Shown in pieces: positions 8,930 through 18,260 of a stretch of 64,000 nt of DNA (positions are counted from its first letter, which is position 1; each line of letters begins with the position of its first letter). This DNA comes from [Leptolyngbya] sp. PCC 7376 (GTDB lineage Bacteria > Cyanobacteriota > Cyanobacteriia > Cyanobacteriales > MRBY01). The DNA lies in assembly GCF_000316605.1 (NCBI RefSeq), contig NC_019683.1, forward strand, positions 414,036-478,035. The letters run 5' to 3'. The position numbers and the translations under genes are program-made. Below the pieces are notes generated by a model. The model did not search any database. It had not been told where the DNA came from and saw only the letters and a program-made list of their open reading frames with translations.

Positions 8930-10018
8930 ATGTTGAAGTTACGAAAGTTTTTCTCATTTCTACTAGTGGCAGTAGCGCTCTCGGTAGGCATAGGGATATC
9001 TTTTAAACTTCCGCAAATATCCGCTCAAACTAATATCTCTCGCCAGTCCCAAATTTTAGTCTTTGGTCAAAAAATCTATACTCGCGAAAACGGTAAACCA
9101 AGGACAATCATTGAAAATTTTTCTGTTGCCGACACAGAAGCTCTTTTTACTTTCGTCGCGACTAATCCTCAGGGAAAAAGAGGAAAAGTTACCAGCGCAG
9201 TGATCAAATTGAACGGAGTAGAAATTCTCTCCCCGAGAGAACTCAACCAAAATGTTGAAGTCGTTTCCAAACGTGTATCTCTACAGCAAAATAACCAACT
9301 CGAAGTTCAGCTAAGAGATAAACCGGGCAGTGCCTTGGGAGTACAAATTAGTACGCCAGCTCTACCTCCACCAATTGGCTCTGCATTTATTCGAGTGCAG
9401 CCTAGTACAATCCCGCTTAACACTTCCACTAGAGTACAGTTCTCGTATCAATTTCCAATCTCATCGGACAGCCCAGATCCAGTTGTAGAACTACAGAGGT
9501 TAGATGGAGATACTGGGGCTGTTATTGCTTCAGAAGGTTTTCTTCGCGATAATGGCCAACTATCCCTCGGAGATGATATCCGTAATGATGGGAGCTTTAG
9601 CTTCCGAAAAACCTATAATTTCAGTACAGGAACAGCTATTTGGCTACGAACAAAAGTAACGGTAGATAGCAAGACTTATTACTCAGAGCCTAATAGCTTA
9701 ATTGCTCGTGATCTTTCGCCCATCACTCCAGAGCAAACTCAGGCGATAATCGATGCCTCAAATGAAGGACGAGAGCTTTATAAGGAACTATTGTCTATAA
9801 AAGGAGAGGCTGCAGCCCATAATGAGACAGTTGCATACTTGAATTCATTAGATATTGTAGAAATTGCAGCTTCTCAATATACCGATGGCTCTAACGGAGA
9901 ACCAAAAACATATGGCATTAACATTAGATTTGTTACTGGGATGAATGGATTTATCTCAACTGCACCTCGCGGAACCAGAGGCGGTTCAAAATATGATTTA
10001 AAAATCAACAGATATTAA
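8930..10018 (+). CDS. exported Ig-like surface protein, tandem paralogue A
   Basis: A 362-residue protein with a signal peptide (residues 1-33: basic MLKLRKF, hydrophobic core, cleavage near ISAQT). Residues about 60-150 form a bacterial Ig-like module with the recurrent pattern VTSAVIKLNGVEILSPRELN followed by LQQNNQLEVQLRDKPGS. A second beta-rich domain at about 165-255 (VELQRLDGDTGAV, DDIRNDGSFSF) resembles modules of large bacterial surface proteins. A conserved tail ends in RGGSKYDLKINRY. I infer a secreted or surface role but cannot assign a function. The paralogue downstream arose by tandem duplication. Confidence 0.7.
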   Translation: MLKLRKFFSFLLVAVALSVGIGISFKLPQISAQTNISRQSQILVFGQKIYTRENGKPRTIIENFSVADTEALFTFVATNPQGKRGKVTSAVIKLNGVEILSPRELNQNVEVVSKRVSLQQNNQLEVQLRDKPGSALGVQISTPALPPPIGSAFIRVQPSTIPLNTSTRVQFSYQFPISSDSPDPVVELQRLDGDTGAVIASEGFLRDNGQLSLGDDIRNDGSFSFRKTYNFSTGTAIWLRTKVTVDSKTYYSEPNSLIARDLSPITPEQTQAIIDASNEGRELYKELLSIKGEAAAHNETVAYLNSLDIVEIAASQYTDGSNGEPKTYGINIRFVTGMNGFISTAPRGTRGGSKYDLKINRY

Positions 10019-10110
10019 AAAATTGGCAATGATTTTCCACAATTGAGTTAGGAAACTAAAGCTATCAAGTTCATCGTCAAAGTTGATTGATCTCACCTCA
10101 GTTGTAAATT

Positions 10111-11199
10111 ATGTTGAAGTTACGAAAGTTTTTCTCATTTCTACTAGTGACAGTAGCGCTCTCGGTAGGCATAGGGATATCTTTTAAACTTCCGCAAATA
10201 TCCGCTCAAACTAATATCTCTCGCCAGTCCCAAATTTTAGTCTTCGGTCAAAAAATCTATACTCGCGAAAACGGTAAACCAAGGACAATCATTGAAAATT
10301 TTTCTGTTGCTGACACGGAAGCTCCCTTTGCTTTCGTCGCGAATAATCCTCAGGGAAAAAGAGGAAAAGTTACTAGCGCAGTGATCAAATTGAATGGGGT
10401 GGAAATTCTCTCCCCTAGAGAACTCAACCAAAATGTTGAAGTCGTTTCCAAACGTGTATCTCTACAGCAAAATAACCAACTCGAAGTTGAGCTAAGAGGT
10501 AAACCGGGCAGTTCTTTGAGAGTACAAATTAGTACACCAGCTTTGCCATCACTAGTGGGTTCAGCATTTATCAGAGCCCAACCTAGTAGTTTCCCGATTA
10601 ACGTACCAACAAGAGTACAGTTTTTTTATCAATTTCCAAGCTCACCCAATGAACCAAGACCTGTTGTTGAACTGCAGAGATTAGACGGCGATACAGGTGC
10701 CGTGATTGGTTCGGAAGGTTTTATGCAAGATAACGGACAACTATCTCTTGGAGATGATATTCGTGGCGACGGGATTTTCAGTTTTAGAAAGACCTACAAT
10801 TTCAGTACTAAAACGACTATCTGGCTGCGATCAAAAGTAACTGTTGGTGGCAAAACGTATTTCTCAGAACCGCTAAGGATATTTGCATTGGATCCAAACA
10901 CTCCAACTCCAGAGCAAATTCAATCAATGCTTGACACATTAGATGAAGCATTGATGTTATACGAAGAACTTTTGCCAATTAAAGGTATCGCTCTTGCCCA
11001 TAAAGAAACAGTTGCATATTTGAATTCAGTCGATATTGTAGAAAGTGTAACTTCACAATATAACGATGGATCTAATGGAGAGCCGATAAACTATGGTATT
11101 AATGTTCGTTTTACATTTGGAATAAGCTCATTTATTTCAACTGCACCTCGTGGAACCAGAGGCGGTTCAAAATATGATTTAAAAATCAACAGATATTAA
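10111..11199 (+). CDS. exported Ig-like surface protein, tandem paralogue B
   Basis: Same length (362) and architecture as paralogue A: signal peptide, Ig-like module, second beta module (LGDDIRGDGIFSF), conserved C-terminus RGGSKYDLKINRY. The first ~115 residues differ at only a few sites (for example EALFTFVATN versus EAPFAFVANN), while residues about 145-345 differ at many positions. That mosaic fits either gene conversion at the ends or selection for change in the middle. Only 92 bp separate the two genes, and each copy has its own identical leader. Function unknown. Confidence 0.7.
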   Translation: MLKLRKFFSFLLVTVALSVGIGISFKLPQISAQTNISRQSQILVFGQKIYTRENGKPRTIIENFSVADTEAPFAFVANNPQGKRGKVTSAVIKLNGVEILSPRELNQNVEVVSKRVSLQQNNQLEVELRGKPGSSLRVQISTPALPSLVGSAFIRAQPSSFPINVPTRVQFFYQFPSSPNEPRPVVELQRLDGDTGAVIGSEGFMQDNGQLSLGDDIRGDGIFSFRKTYNFSTKTTIWLRSKVTVGGKTYFSEPLRIFALDPNTPTPEQIQSMLDTLDEALMLYEELLPIKGIALAHKETVAYLNSVDIVESVTSQYNDGSNGEPINYGINVRFTFGISSFISTAPRGTRGGSKYDLKINRY

Positions 11200-11450
11200 A
11201 AAATTGGCAATGGTTTTCCACGAAAGCCAAAAGTAATTTTGCACCTCAAAAAATCGAAAAATCCAGTGTAGAGAACTTTTACAGCTCTAACAATCAGCCT
11301 GCTGATACTTCTCTTTTTGCTGAAAATCCCCAAAGTTTTGAACTCACAAGATTTTCATCTGATAACAAATCACGGGTCAAAAATAATAAAGTTTTAGTTC
11401 TTTCTTCTTTTGAGTTGGAGTTTGGGAGTGACAACTTCGATGGCTAAATT
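11200..11450 (+). pseudogene. possible remnant of an exported protein
   Basis: After gene B a plus-strand frame without a start codon stays open for about 80 codons, to the TAA at 11445-11447. It reads polar, Ser/Asn-rich protein such as NFYSSNNQPADTSLF and LSSFELEFGSDNFDG. It is in a different frame from gene B. This could be the tail of a third, partly deleted unit, or chance. No functional gene is claimed. Confidence 0.3.
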
Positions 11451-11567
11451 ATGGGATATCTGGGGTTTTCTGAAACAGAAACAGCATCACTCATCTCGAC
11501 AATTTGGCAACCACATGAAGTTTGGCCTCAGTTTATGGATTTAGTAAAAAGTAAAAGTTCAAGCTGA
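11451..11567 (+). pseudogene. C-terminal fragment of the phosphatase-like gene
   Basis: The 38 codons from 11451 encode MGYLGFSETETASLIS and IWQPHEVWPQFMDLV. They match the last ~40 residues of the protein at 8258-8701 (KYLGFSDKEAASLIS, IWQPNEVWSQFMSLA). A stop codon (TAA at 11445) precedes it and the active-site half is absent, so it cannot be functional. Its position after the paralogue pair shows that the duplication history here involved the phosphatase gene too. Confidence 0.8.
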
Positions 11568-11662
11568 AGCGAGTAATGGCGACTATCGCCACCGAAGGAG
11601 AATGAGGACGTACAATAGAAGATGGCTTAAATTAAGCAAGATATAGGCGCTCACAGAAATTC

Positions 11663-13276
11663 ATGTCAGCAGAATTACTCAACGAAATCGAAGAAGCCGT
11701 CCGAACGCGACGAAACTTCGCGATTATCTCCCACCCTGACGCGGGTAAAACAACCCTCACCGAAAAGCTATTGCTTTATGGAGGCGCAATCCATGAGGCA
11801 GGAGCGGTCAAAGCGCGGCGGGAACAGCGAAAGGTAACCTCTGACTGGATGGAAATGGAGCAACAGCGGGGAATTTCGATTACCTCGACCGTGTTGCAAT
11901 TCCTATACGATGGCTATCAAATTAATCTGCTCGACACACCGGGTCACCAAGACTTTAGTGAAGATACATACCGTACCCTCGCGGCAGCAGATAATGCAGT
12001 CATGCTCGTGGATGCAGCGAAAGGTCTAGAGACTCAAACCCGCAAATTATTTGAAGTCTGTAAGTTGCGATCGCTCCCAATTTTTACGTTCGTTAATAAA
12101 CTAGACCGTCCTGGCAGAGAACCCTTAGAGCTCATCGACGAGATTGAGCAAGAACTCGGACTCTCAACCTATGCCGTGAATTGGCCTATCGGAATGGGCG
12201 ATCGCTTCCAAGGTGTTTATGACCGACGAGAAGGCCAAGTACATTTATTTGAACGAGCAGCCCACGGCACAAAAGCTGCCACAGATACGATTTACCAATT
12301 AGATGACCCGATTCTCGAAGAACTGATTGAGCCAGAACTTTATGATCAATTCCGCGAAGAATTAGAAATCCTCGACGAAATCGGTGCCGAATTCGATATG
12401 GAAGCGATCCATGCAGGGCAACAAACGCCGATCTTTTTCGGTAGTGCGATGACAAATTTTGGTGTGGAATTATTTTTAACGTCTTTTCTCGACTACGCCC
12501 TAAAACCAGAACCCCGTAACTCAACCCTAGGCGAACTTGAACCGACATACCCAGAATTCACTGGATTTGTCTTTAAGCTTCAGGCCAACATGGATCCGAA
12601 ACACCGCGATCGCGTCGCCTTTGTGCGGGTCTGTACCGGAAAATTTGAGAAAGATATGACCGTCAGTCATGCCCGCACTGGCAAAACGGTGAGGCTCTCC
12701 CGTCCCCAAAAACTGTTTGCCCAAGGTCGTGAATCCCTTGAAGAAGCCTATGCTGGCGATGTGATTGGTCTAAATAATCCAGGTGTATTTGCCATTGGCG
12801 ACACGATTTATAAAGGAAAAAAACTTGAGTATGAGGGCATTCCTTGTTTCTCACCTGAGCTTTTCGCTTACCTAAAAAATCCTAACCCCTCGAAATTCAA
12901 ACAGTTTCAGAAAGGAATTAAGGAACTCCAAGAAGAAGGTGCAGTACAGATTATGTATTCCACTGATGAGTTTAAGCGCGAGCCGATTCTTGCCGCCGTT
13001 GGTCAACTGCAATTTGAAGTCGTGCAACACCGTCTTCAAAATGAATATGGTGTTGAAAGTCGCCTTGAACCAATGGGTTATAGTGTTGCCCGTTGGGTAC
13101 TTAATGGTTGGGAGGCTCTAGATAAAGCCGGAAAGATTTTCAATACAATGGTTGTTAAAGATGTATGGGAACGCCCCGTTTTATTATTAAAAAATGAATG
13201 GAACCTCAATCAAATTCGAGGTGATCATCCCCATCTAGAACTGTCGGCGATCGCCCCCATTGGCAGCAGTAAATAA
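11663..13276 (+). CDS. prfC: peptide chain release factor 3
   Basis: A 537-residue translational GTPase that recycles RF1/RF2 from the ribosome after peptide release. G1 is SHPDAGKT (23-30), G3 DTPGH (91-95) and G4 NKLD (145-148). The switch region contains QRGISITST. Domains II and III follow, and the length is normal for RF3 rather than EF-G. The start follows a short leader at 11663. It is followed after 26 bp by the TerD-type gene in the same direction. Confidence 0.97.
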   Translation: MSAELLNEIEEAVRTRRNFAIISHPDAGKTTLTEKLLLYGGAIHEAGAVKARREQRKVTSDWMEMEQQRGISITSTVLQFLYDGYQINLLDTPGHQDFSEDTYRTLAAADNAVMLVDAAKGLETQTRKLFEVCKLRSLPIFTFVNKLDRPGREPLELIDEIEQELGLSTYAVNWPIGMGDRFQGVYDRREGQVHLFERAAHGTKAATDTIYQLDDPILEELIEPELYDQFREELEILDEIGAEFDMEAIHAGQQTPIFFGSAMTNFGVELFLTSFLDYALKPEPRNSTLGELEPTYPEFTGFVFKLQANMDPKHRDRVAFVRVCTGKFEKDMTVSHARTGKTVRLSRPQKLFAQGRESLEEAYAGDVIGLNNPGVFAIGDTIYKGKKLEYEGIPCFSPELFAYLKNPNPSKFKQFQKGIKELQEEGAVQIMYSTDEFKREPILAAVGQLQFEVVQHRLQNEYGVESRLEPMGYSVARWVLNGWEALDKAGKIFNTMVVKDVWERPVLLLKNEWNLNQIRGDHPHLELSAIAPIGSSK

Positions 13277-13302
13277 AATTTAGCATTTCATTCTCAAGAC
13301 CT

Positions 13303-13908
13303 ATGGCAATTCAACTCAAAAAAGGAAACAGTATTTCCTTAAAAAAAGAAGCTCCTCAGCTCAACAAAATCATGTTGGGGTTGGGTTGGGATATGGCACA
13401 AGAGCCTGCTCGCAGAAGTATTTTTAATATTTTCAAAGCGAGCACCACCATTGATCTCGACTCCGCTGTTTTTTGTCTAAACTCAAACGATGCTCTTGGT
13501 AGCCGTAACGACGTTGTTTACTACGCCAACTTGCACCATAACTCTGGCGCCATCCATCACCAAGGCGACAATCTGACAGGCGAAGGAGAAGGCGATGATG
13601 AGCAAATCATGGTAGAACTGAGCAAAATTCCTGACAATATTTCTAGCCTTTTATTCACAGTGAATATTTATATGGGTAAAGATAGAAGGCAGGATTTTAG
13701 TAATATCAAAAATGCCTTTGTTCGCTTAGTTGACTTTAATACCAATCGCGAAATTGCCTATTACAAGTTATCTGAATCCGCTTTCACAAACCAAACATTA
13801 ATGAAGATGGCTGAACTACGCCGCACAGATAATGGTTGGCAAATGAAAGCAATCGGTGAAGGGTCTAAAAATAGCCTCGATGAACTCGTCAAAATGTATC
13901 GAAATTAA
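13303..13908 (+). CDS. TerD-family calcium-binding stress protein
   Basis: 201 residues with the TerD signature: MAIQLKKGNSISL at the start, then LGLGWD, DLDSAVFCL, and the acidic NDVVYYANLHHNSGAIHHQGD / GEGEGDDEQI stretch that binds Ca2+ in this family. Such proteins accompany tellurite and other stress-response systems and are cytoplasmic. It is followed by two small genes, DUF29 and DUF1493, spaced 21 and 30 bp apart, so the three may be one unit. No other ter gene is nearby, so a tellurite role cannot be claimed. Confidence 0.85.
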   Translation: MAIQLKKGNSISLKKEAPQLNKIMLGLGWDMAQEPARRSIFNIFKASTTIDLDSAVFCLNSNDALGSRNDVVYYANLHHNSGAIHHQGDNLTGEGEGDDEQIMVELSKIPDNISSLLFTVNIYMGKDRRQDFSNIKNAFVRLVDFNTNREIAYYKLSESAFTNQTLMKMAELRRTDNGWQMKAIGEGSKNSLDELVKMYRN

Positions 13909-13929
13909 CTGGTAATCACGTTTTATTCT

Positions 13930-14397
13930 ATGGAAAATTTTAAAAGTGGGTGGTCGTCTTTACCACGGCAAGATTTTCATCAGTGGTTAACCCAGACTTC
14001 CAGTCAAATGAATACAGATAAATTATCTAAAGATGATGTCAAACAACTGTGTCGAGTACTAAAATCAATGGCGATTGATGAAGAACTAAAGATTAAAAGT
14101 ACGCTGCGGTTGTTGTTATTACAACTGCTGAAATGGCAACATCAACCTCAAAATCGTTGTCATCGGTGGATTGAAATAATGAGCGAGTATCGTTACCAAC
14201 TTAATGATTATTTTTCAGCGAGTCCAACGTTAAAAGAGTTTGCTGAATCAGCCCTTTTTGACTGTTATCAAGCTGCTTGCACTACGATGTCCATCGAAGA
14301 TCATGTCCCAGTCGAACATTTTCCGGCGGAATCTTTTCCAAAAAATGTCCCATTTTCAATGGCAGAAATTTCTGATCTTAATTACTTTCCAAAATAA
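13930..14397 (+). CDS. DUF29-family protein
   Basis: 155 residues with the marks of DUF29: LLLLQLLKWQHQPQNRCHRW in the middle, a C-terminal SPTLKEFAESALFDCYQAA helix, and a Pro/Phe-rich end (FPKNVPFSMAEI). DUF29 proteins are numerous in cyanobacteria and their role is unknown. It lies 21 bp after the TerD-type gene. The canonical CP-W-x region is slightly altered (VPFS). Confidence 0.65.
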   Translation: MENFKSGWSSLPRQDFHQWLTQTSSQMNTDKLSKDDVKQLCRVLKSMAIDEELKIKSTLRLLLLQLLKWQHQPQNRCHRWIEIMSEYRYQLNDYFSASPTLKEFAESALFDCYQAACTTMSIEDHVPVEHFPAESFPKNVPFSMAEISDLNYFPK

Positions 14398-14427
14398 ATT
14401 TGAATTACTTGATTTGAGGCTATAGAA

Positions 14428-14865
14428 ATGGTGGCGATCGCCGAAATATATCGCTTTATCGAAGCAGAACTAGAGGTGCCAGAAGCTTTATTAAACACCG
14501 ATATCGATCTCTTTCAAACCTTTGATATCCAAGCGGATGCTTGCGAAGACTTTATCGAAAACTTTGCTGCAAAATTCAAAGTCGATCTCGATGATTATCT
14601 TTGGTATTTTCACCATGGTGAGGCAGGTTTAAACATTGGTGGGTTTATCATTGCGCCTCCCTACAAGCGAGTCGAACGATTAGCAATTACCCCAGATATT
14701 TTGAGACAAGCAGCCACAAAAAGACGTTGGAAAGTGAAATATCCAGAGCATCAGCTCCCTAAAAAACGTTGGGATATGGTGATCAATAAAGCTATTTTAT
14801 TTCTCGTTTTCTTCTATCTCTTAAATCGGTTTGCACCATTACTCATCAACCAATTCCTCGGCTAA
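14428..14865 (+). CDS. DUF1493-family acyl-carrier-like protein with C-terminal membrane segment
   Basis: 145 residues. The N-terminal part (LFQTFDIQADACEDFIENFAA) resembles the acyl-carrier-like fold of DUF1493. YFHHGEAGLNIGGFI, PPYKRVERLAITPDIL and KYPEHQLP are family-like motifs. It ends with a hydrophobic helix (about 122-142). It is third in the TerD-DUF29-DUF1493 run. Function unknown. Confidence 0.6.
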   Translation: MVAIAEIYRFIEAELEVPEALLNTDIDLFQTFDIQADACEDFIENFAAKFKVDLDDYLWYFHHGEAGLNIGGFIIAPPYKRVERLAITPDILRQAATKRRWKVKYPEHQLPKKRWDMVINKAILFLVFFYLLNRFAPLLINQFLG

Positions 14866-14900
14866 TCCTGCCTAAACGATTTTTATCAAAATCCAGCAAG

Positions 14901-14920
14901 AAAAAAGAGGCGATCGCCTC
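14901..14920 (-). terminator. terminator of gpgS built on a HIP1 palindrome
   Basis: The perfect 14-bp palindrome GAGGCGATCGCCTC has six A on its left. Read on the minus strand this is a hairpin followed by TTTTTT, located 33 bp after the gpgS stop. The core is the HIP1 octamer GCGATCGC. It may also slow plus-strand transcripts from the DUF1493 gene. Confidence 0.7.
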
Positions 14921-14952
14921 TCTATCAACCCAAAAACTAAATTATCTAAAAA

Positions 14953-16173
14953 CTAGACTTTTGCCGCTTTTGCATCAGCCATATCCCTCTCGACGGCAAC
15001 TTGCAACATTTCCCGCAAATTAGGCATCACAGCTAATGCCCTAGTCCAATCCGGGATGCGCGATGCCACAGGCTCATTGAGATATTTTTTAAACGCGATC
15101 GGAATCACTTTCTCGAAGCGCTCAACCGTAATTTCTTCCTGATGGCGGTCATAGGGAATGCCATTACAGGTCGCATCAACAAAATACTGACGAATCAAAT
15201 CCTGAGCTACTCGTCGGAATTTCACCTGTACTGCCGTTTGATGGCCTTCTGAGAAAACAACAGACTCGGTTTCCGTTAGCGTGCGGAGAATGGAAGACAA
15301 AATCTCGGTACACATTTTTTGCAAGCCTTCCGTTGGTGCTGCCCCAACTTCCTTGTGCTTATGATCAAAAAATCCGAGATCAACCTGCGAGATCCGTTTA
15401 GGTGCAGCATTTCTATACACTTCAGCGAGCAACCCAACCTCTAATCCCCAGTCACAAGGAATGCGTAAATTAACAGCTAAGACGGAAGTTAGGGCAAATT
15501 CCCCAGCTAGCGGATAACGGAAGGATCTCAAATAGTGTAAGTAGGCATTGCGACCCAAAACATCTTCAAGGGTCGACAGCAACGGTGCAACAAAAAGTCG
15601 CACAGCTCGACCGTTCATTGCCCGAGTTTCAGCGCCTAGGCGAGTGTAATAGGCTTTATTATAGGCAATACCAAACTCTGGTTCCATAACAGGATAAAAA
15701 AGTTTGGCCACGAGAGAGCGGTCGAAGGTAATGATATCTGCATCATGGAGAGCAATGACATCAGCGTGCTGGGAAGATAAGCCTAGACCGAGCCAGACGG
15801 CCCATCCCTTCCCGGCATAACTAGATAAGTCGAGCTTTTTCTCTGCCAGTTTACTGATTAGTTCTTTAACTCTGGGGCCATTCGTCCAGATCACATTAAC
15901 TTGCTGGGGCAGCTCGCTAAAAAATTCGACGGCATGGTTGTATTGCTCCTTGGTTTCCGCATACAGGCAAACATTAACGAAACGAATATAGTTACAACTT
16001 TTCAGATGTTCTTTGATTGTCGTGAGCGCAGGTCGTTGAAGCTCTTCGTATAGTGAGGGGATGAGCAACGCCATCGGAATGGTCTCGCTCAGGGTATTTA
16101 AACGCTCTTCTAGGTAGCTGACATCAGCATCAAAGTCGTGAATAGTCGTAATAAATTCTTGATTAAAATCCAT
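14953..16173 (-). CDS. gpgS: glucosyl-3-phosphoglycerate synthase
   Basis: A 406-residue GT81-type glycosyltransferase that transfers glucose from NDP-glucose to 3-phosphoglycerate, the first step to the compatible solute glucosylglycerate. The metal-binding DxD is DAD at 144-146 in ALHDADIITF. The upstream AGKGWAVWLGLGL segment and the later CDWGLEVGLLAEVY and ISQVDLGFFDHKHK motifs are typical. It is divergent from a GH13 phosphorylase and the matching phosphatase, which supports the call. A HIP1 hairpin terminates it. Confidence 0.92.
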   Translation of the reverse strand: MDFNQEFITTIHDFDADVSYLEERLNTLSETIPMALLIPSLYEELQRPALTTIKEHLKSCNYIRFVNVCLYAETKEQYNHAVEFFSELPQQVNVIWTNGPRVKELISKLAEKKLDLSSYAGKGWAVWLGLGLSSQHADVIALHDADIITFDRSLVAKLFYPVMEPEFGIAYNKAYYTRLGAETRAMNGRAVRLFVAPLLSTLEDVLGRNAYLHYLRSFRYPLAGEFALTSVLAVNLRIPCDWGLEVGLLAEVYRNAAPKRISQVDLGFFDHKHKEVGAAPTEGLQKMCTEILSSILRTLTETESVVFSEGHQTAVQVKFRRVAQDLIRQYFVDATCNGIPYDRHQEEITVERFEKVIPIAFKKYLNEPVASRIPDWTRALAVMPNLREMLQVAVERDMADAKAAKV

Positions 16174-16490
16174 ATTTGGCGACCTTTTGTCACAAAAAAA
16201 GCTGTTTTTTATATAACATTAATTCTCGTTTGAATATGTGAAAAAAGTTGTAACAACCCTTACAGCGCTATTGGCAGTAGGCTTTAGACTAAGGCTTAAT
16301 TTGAACGACTCCTTAACTTTGGGATTTTTATGTGGGCCGAACTAGCAGGGGAATCTTGATCGACGTTTGGTTCTCGTAAGGTGATGGGATCTATGCAGAT
16401 GTCCTATTGCTTTATTTGGATGACATAGCGGCTCGTTAATGCATGATTTTGGGGTGCTCAAAGAATTATGTCTATTTGTTTGATGTAACT
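16174..16490. promoter_or_regulatory. divergent control region between gpgS and the GH13 phosphorylase
   Basis: About 317 bp with no gene. The part next to gpgS is AT-rich (around 16190-16250). It must contain promoters for both directions, presumably responsive to salt or nitrogen status given the pathway. No specific site is resolved. Confidence 0.4.
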
Positions 16491-18260
16491 ATGACTGATG
16501 TTTTGTCTGATTTTGCTAAACGTCTCCGATATTATTTGCCCACGCTCTATCCAGAGGTTGAGTTTGAGGCGTTACAAGAAAAAGTTTTAGCGGCGATCGC
16601 CCCCCATGCTTTAGCAGAACCGCCGGAGAGAACCACGTCCAAAAATCTGTGGGACGAGAAAACAATGCTGATGATCACCTATGGAGACACATTATTGCCC
16701 AGTGATAGTGAGTCTGATGGCGATCGCCCTACCCTACCGATCTTGAAAGAGTTTCTAGATAAGCATCTCAAGGGTGTCCTCAGCGGCGTCCATATTTTGC
16801 CGTTTTTCCCCTATAGCTCTGATGATGGCTTTGCGGTCATCGATTATTTACAGGTGAATCCAAAACTGGGGACTTGGGAGGATATTGCGGCGATCGCCGA
16901 GAACTTCGAAGTGATGGCAGATCTCGTGATCAACCATATTTCCAGCAAATCAGAATGGTTCCAACAGTTTTTACGCCAAGAAGAACCTGGCTGCAACTAT
17001 TTCATCGAATATCCCCCAGAAACAGACTGCCACCAAGTGATCCGACCCCGGAATAGCCCGCTCCTCACTCCTGTCGAGACAGCCAATGGCACCAAACACG
17101 TATGGACAACCTTTAGCGCGGATCAAGTCGATGTTAACTTTGCTAATCCTGATGTGCTGCTGGAATTTATCAATATTTTGCTGAGCTATTGCAAAAATGG
17201 CTCACGATTTATTCGTCTCGATGCGGTGGGTTTTCTCTGGAAAAAACTCAATACTCCCTGCATCCACCTCCCCGAAACCCATTTCGTGATTGAGCTAATT
17301 CGGGAAATGTTAGCAGTCACCTATCCTGAAACGGTGGTCATCACAGAAACGAACGTACCGAATCGCGAAAATCTCAGTTATTTCGGGCGGGGCAATGAAG
17401 CCCACATGATCTACAACTTCAGCCTGCCACCACTCCTGCTCAATGCTCTTATCCGGGGTGAGGCGAAGCATATCAAAACATGGATGAAGAGTATGCCGCC
17501 AGCCCAAGATGGTTGTGCCTACTTCAATTTCGTCGCCTCCCACGATGGCATCGGATTACGCCCAGTAGAGGGATTAATCGAAGGGGAAGAATTTACCGAA
17601 CTGATCGACACGATGAAGAGTTTTGGCGCAAAGATTAACTATCGGAGTCAAAGTGATGGCACGAACAAACCCTATGAATTAAATATTTCTCTGTTTGATG
17701 CACTCAAAGGCACTGTTAAAGGAGCCGATGAATGGCAACGGCAACGATTTCTCTGTGCTCAAGCGATCATGATGGCCTTAGAAGGTGTACCCGCCATCTA
17801 TATCCACAGTTTTTTTGCGACACCGAATGATTATGCCAAGTTGGAAGCGACGCAGCATAATCGCAGCATTAACCGCCACCAGTGGGATTACGATAAACTC
17901 TGCGCCAAACTGGTTGACCCTGAGACCGATCAACATTGGGTCTTTAATGAACTTAAACGGTTAATTAGCATTCGGCGTCAACAACCTGCATTTCATCCGA
18001 ATGCCACGCAATATACACTCGATTTTCGGAGTCAGGCAATTTTTGGGGTATGGCGGCAAAGTCGCGATCGCCGTCAGAGTATTTTTTGTCTGTATAACCT
18101 TAGCAATCGCCCAAAATCTGTGGCAGTTTCAAATTTAAACTTGATTTGTACAGACGAGTGGCATGATCTCCTTGGTGGCTTGCAAATTGATGAGCAGACC
18201 GAAACACTACATTTGAACCCCTACCAAATTGTTTGGATTACCAATGTTCCTTTGCTTTAG
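16491..18260 (+). CDS. GH13_18 phosphorylase, probably glucosylglycerate phosphorylase
   Basis: A sucrose-phosphorylase-like GH13 enzyme. The start at 16491 (MTDVLSDFAKRL) gives 589 residues; an ATG at 16443 is also possible and neither has a clear Shine-Dalgarno. Catalytic residues are visible: nucleophile Asp in FIRLDAVGFLWKK, acid/base Glu in VITETNVPN, transition-state Asp in ASHDGIGLRP. Subfamily members act on sucrose or glucosylglycerate. Because the gene overlaps gpgP by 17 bp and faces gpgS, phosphorolysis of glucosylglycerate to glucose-1-phosphate and glycerate is the best guess. Sucrose phosphorylase is the alternative. Confidence 0.8.
   Translation: MTDVLSDFAKRLRYYLPTLYPEVEFEALQEKVLAAIAPHALAEPPERTTSKNLWDEKTMLMITYGDTLLPSDSESDGDRPTLPILKEFLDKHLKGVLSGVHILPFFPYSSDDGFAVIDYLQVNPKLGTWEDIAAIAENFEVMADLVINHISSKSEWFQQFLRQEEPGCNYFIEYPPETDCHQVIRPRNSPLLTPVETANGTKHVWTTFSADQVDVNFANPDVLLEFINILLSYCKNGSRFIRLDAVGFLWKKLNTPCIHLPETHFVIELIREMLAVTYPETVVITETNVPNRENLSYFGRGNEAHMIYNFSLPPLLLNALIRGEAKHIKTWMKSMPPAQDGCAYFNFVASHDGIGLRPVEGLIEGEEFTELIDTMKSFGAKINYRSQSDGTNKPYELNISLFDALKGTVKGADEWQRQRFLCAQAIMMALEGVPAIYIHSFFATPNDYAKLEATQHNRSINRHQWDYDKLCAKLVDPETDQHWVFNELKRLISIRRQQPAFHPNATQYTLDFRSQAIFGVWRQSRDRRQSIFCLYNLSNRPKSVAVSNLNLICTDEWHDLLGGLQIDEQTETLHLNPYQIVWITNVPLL

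Larger units (their letters stand above)
8861..11222 (+). repeat. tandem duplication, two 1181-bp units
   Basis: Units 8861-10041 and 10042-11222 lie head to tail with a period of exactly 1181 bp. Each carries a short promoter-side stretch, a 362-codon gene and the same downstream trailer. The two units are almost identical over the leader and first third of the gene, and again over the last 20 codons and trailer. The middle has diverged strongly. Confidence 0.9.

Noticed and set aside
13303..14865. TerD-DUF29-DUF1493 run as a tellurite-resistance or phage-defence operon
   Set aside because: Only one ter-family gene is present and the other two families have no known link to it; co-direction alone is weak evidence.
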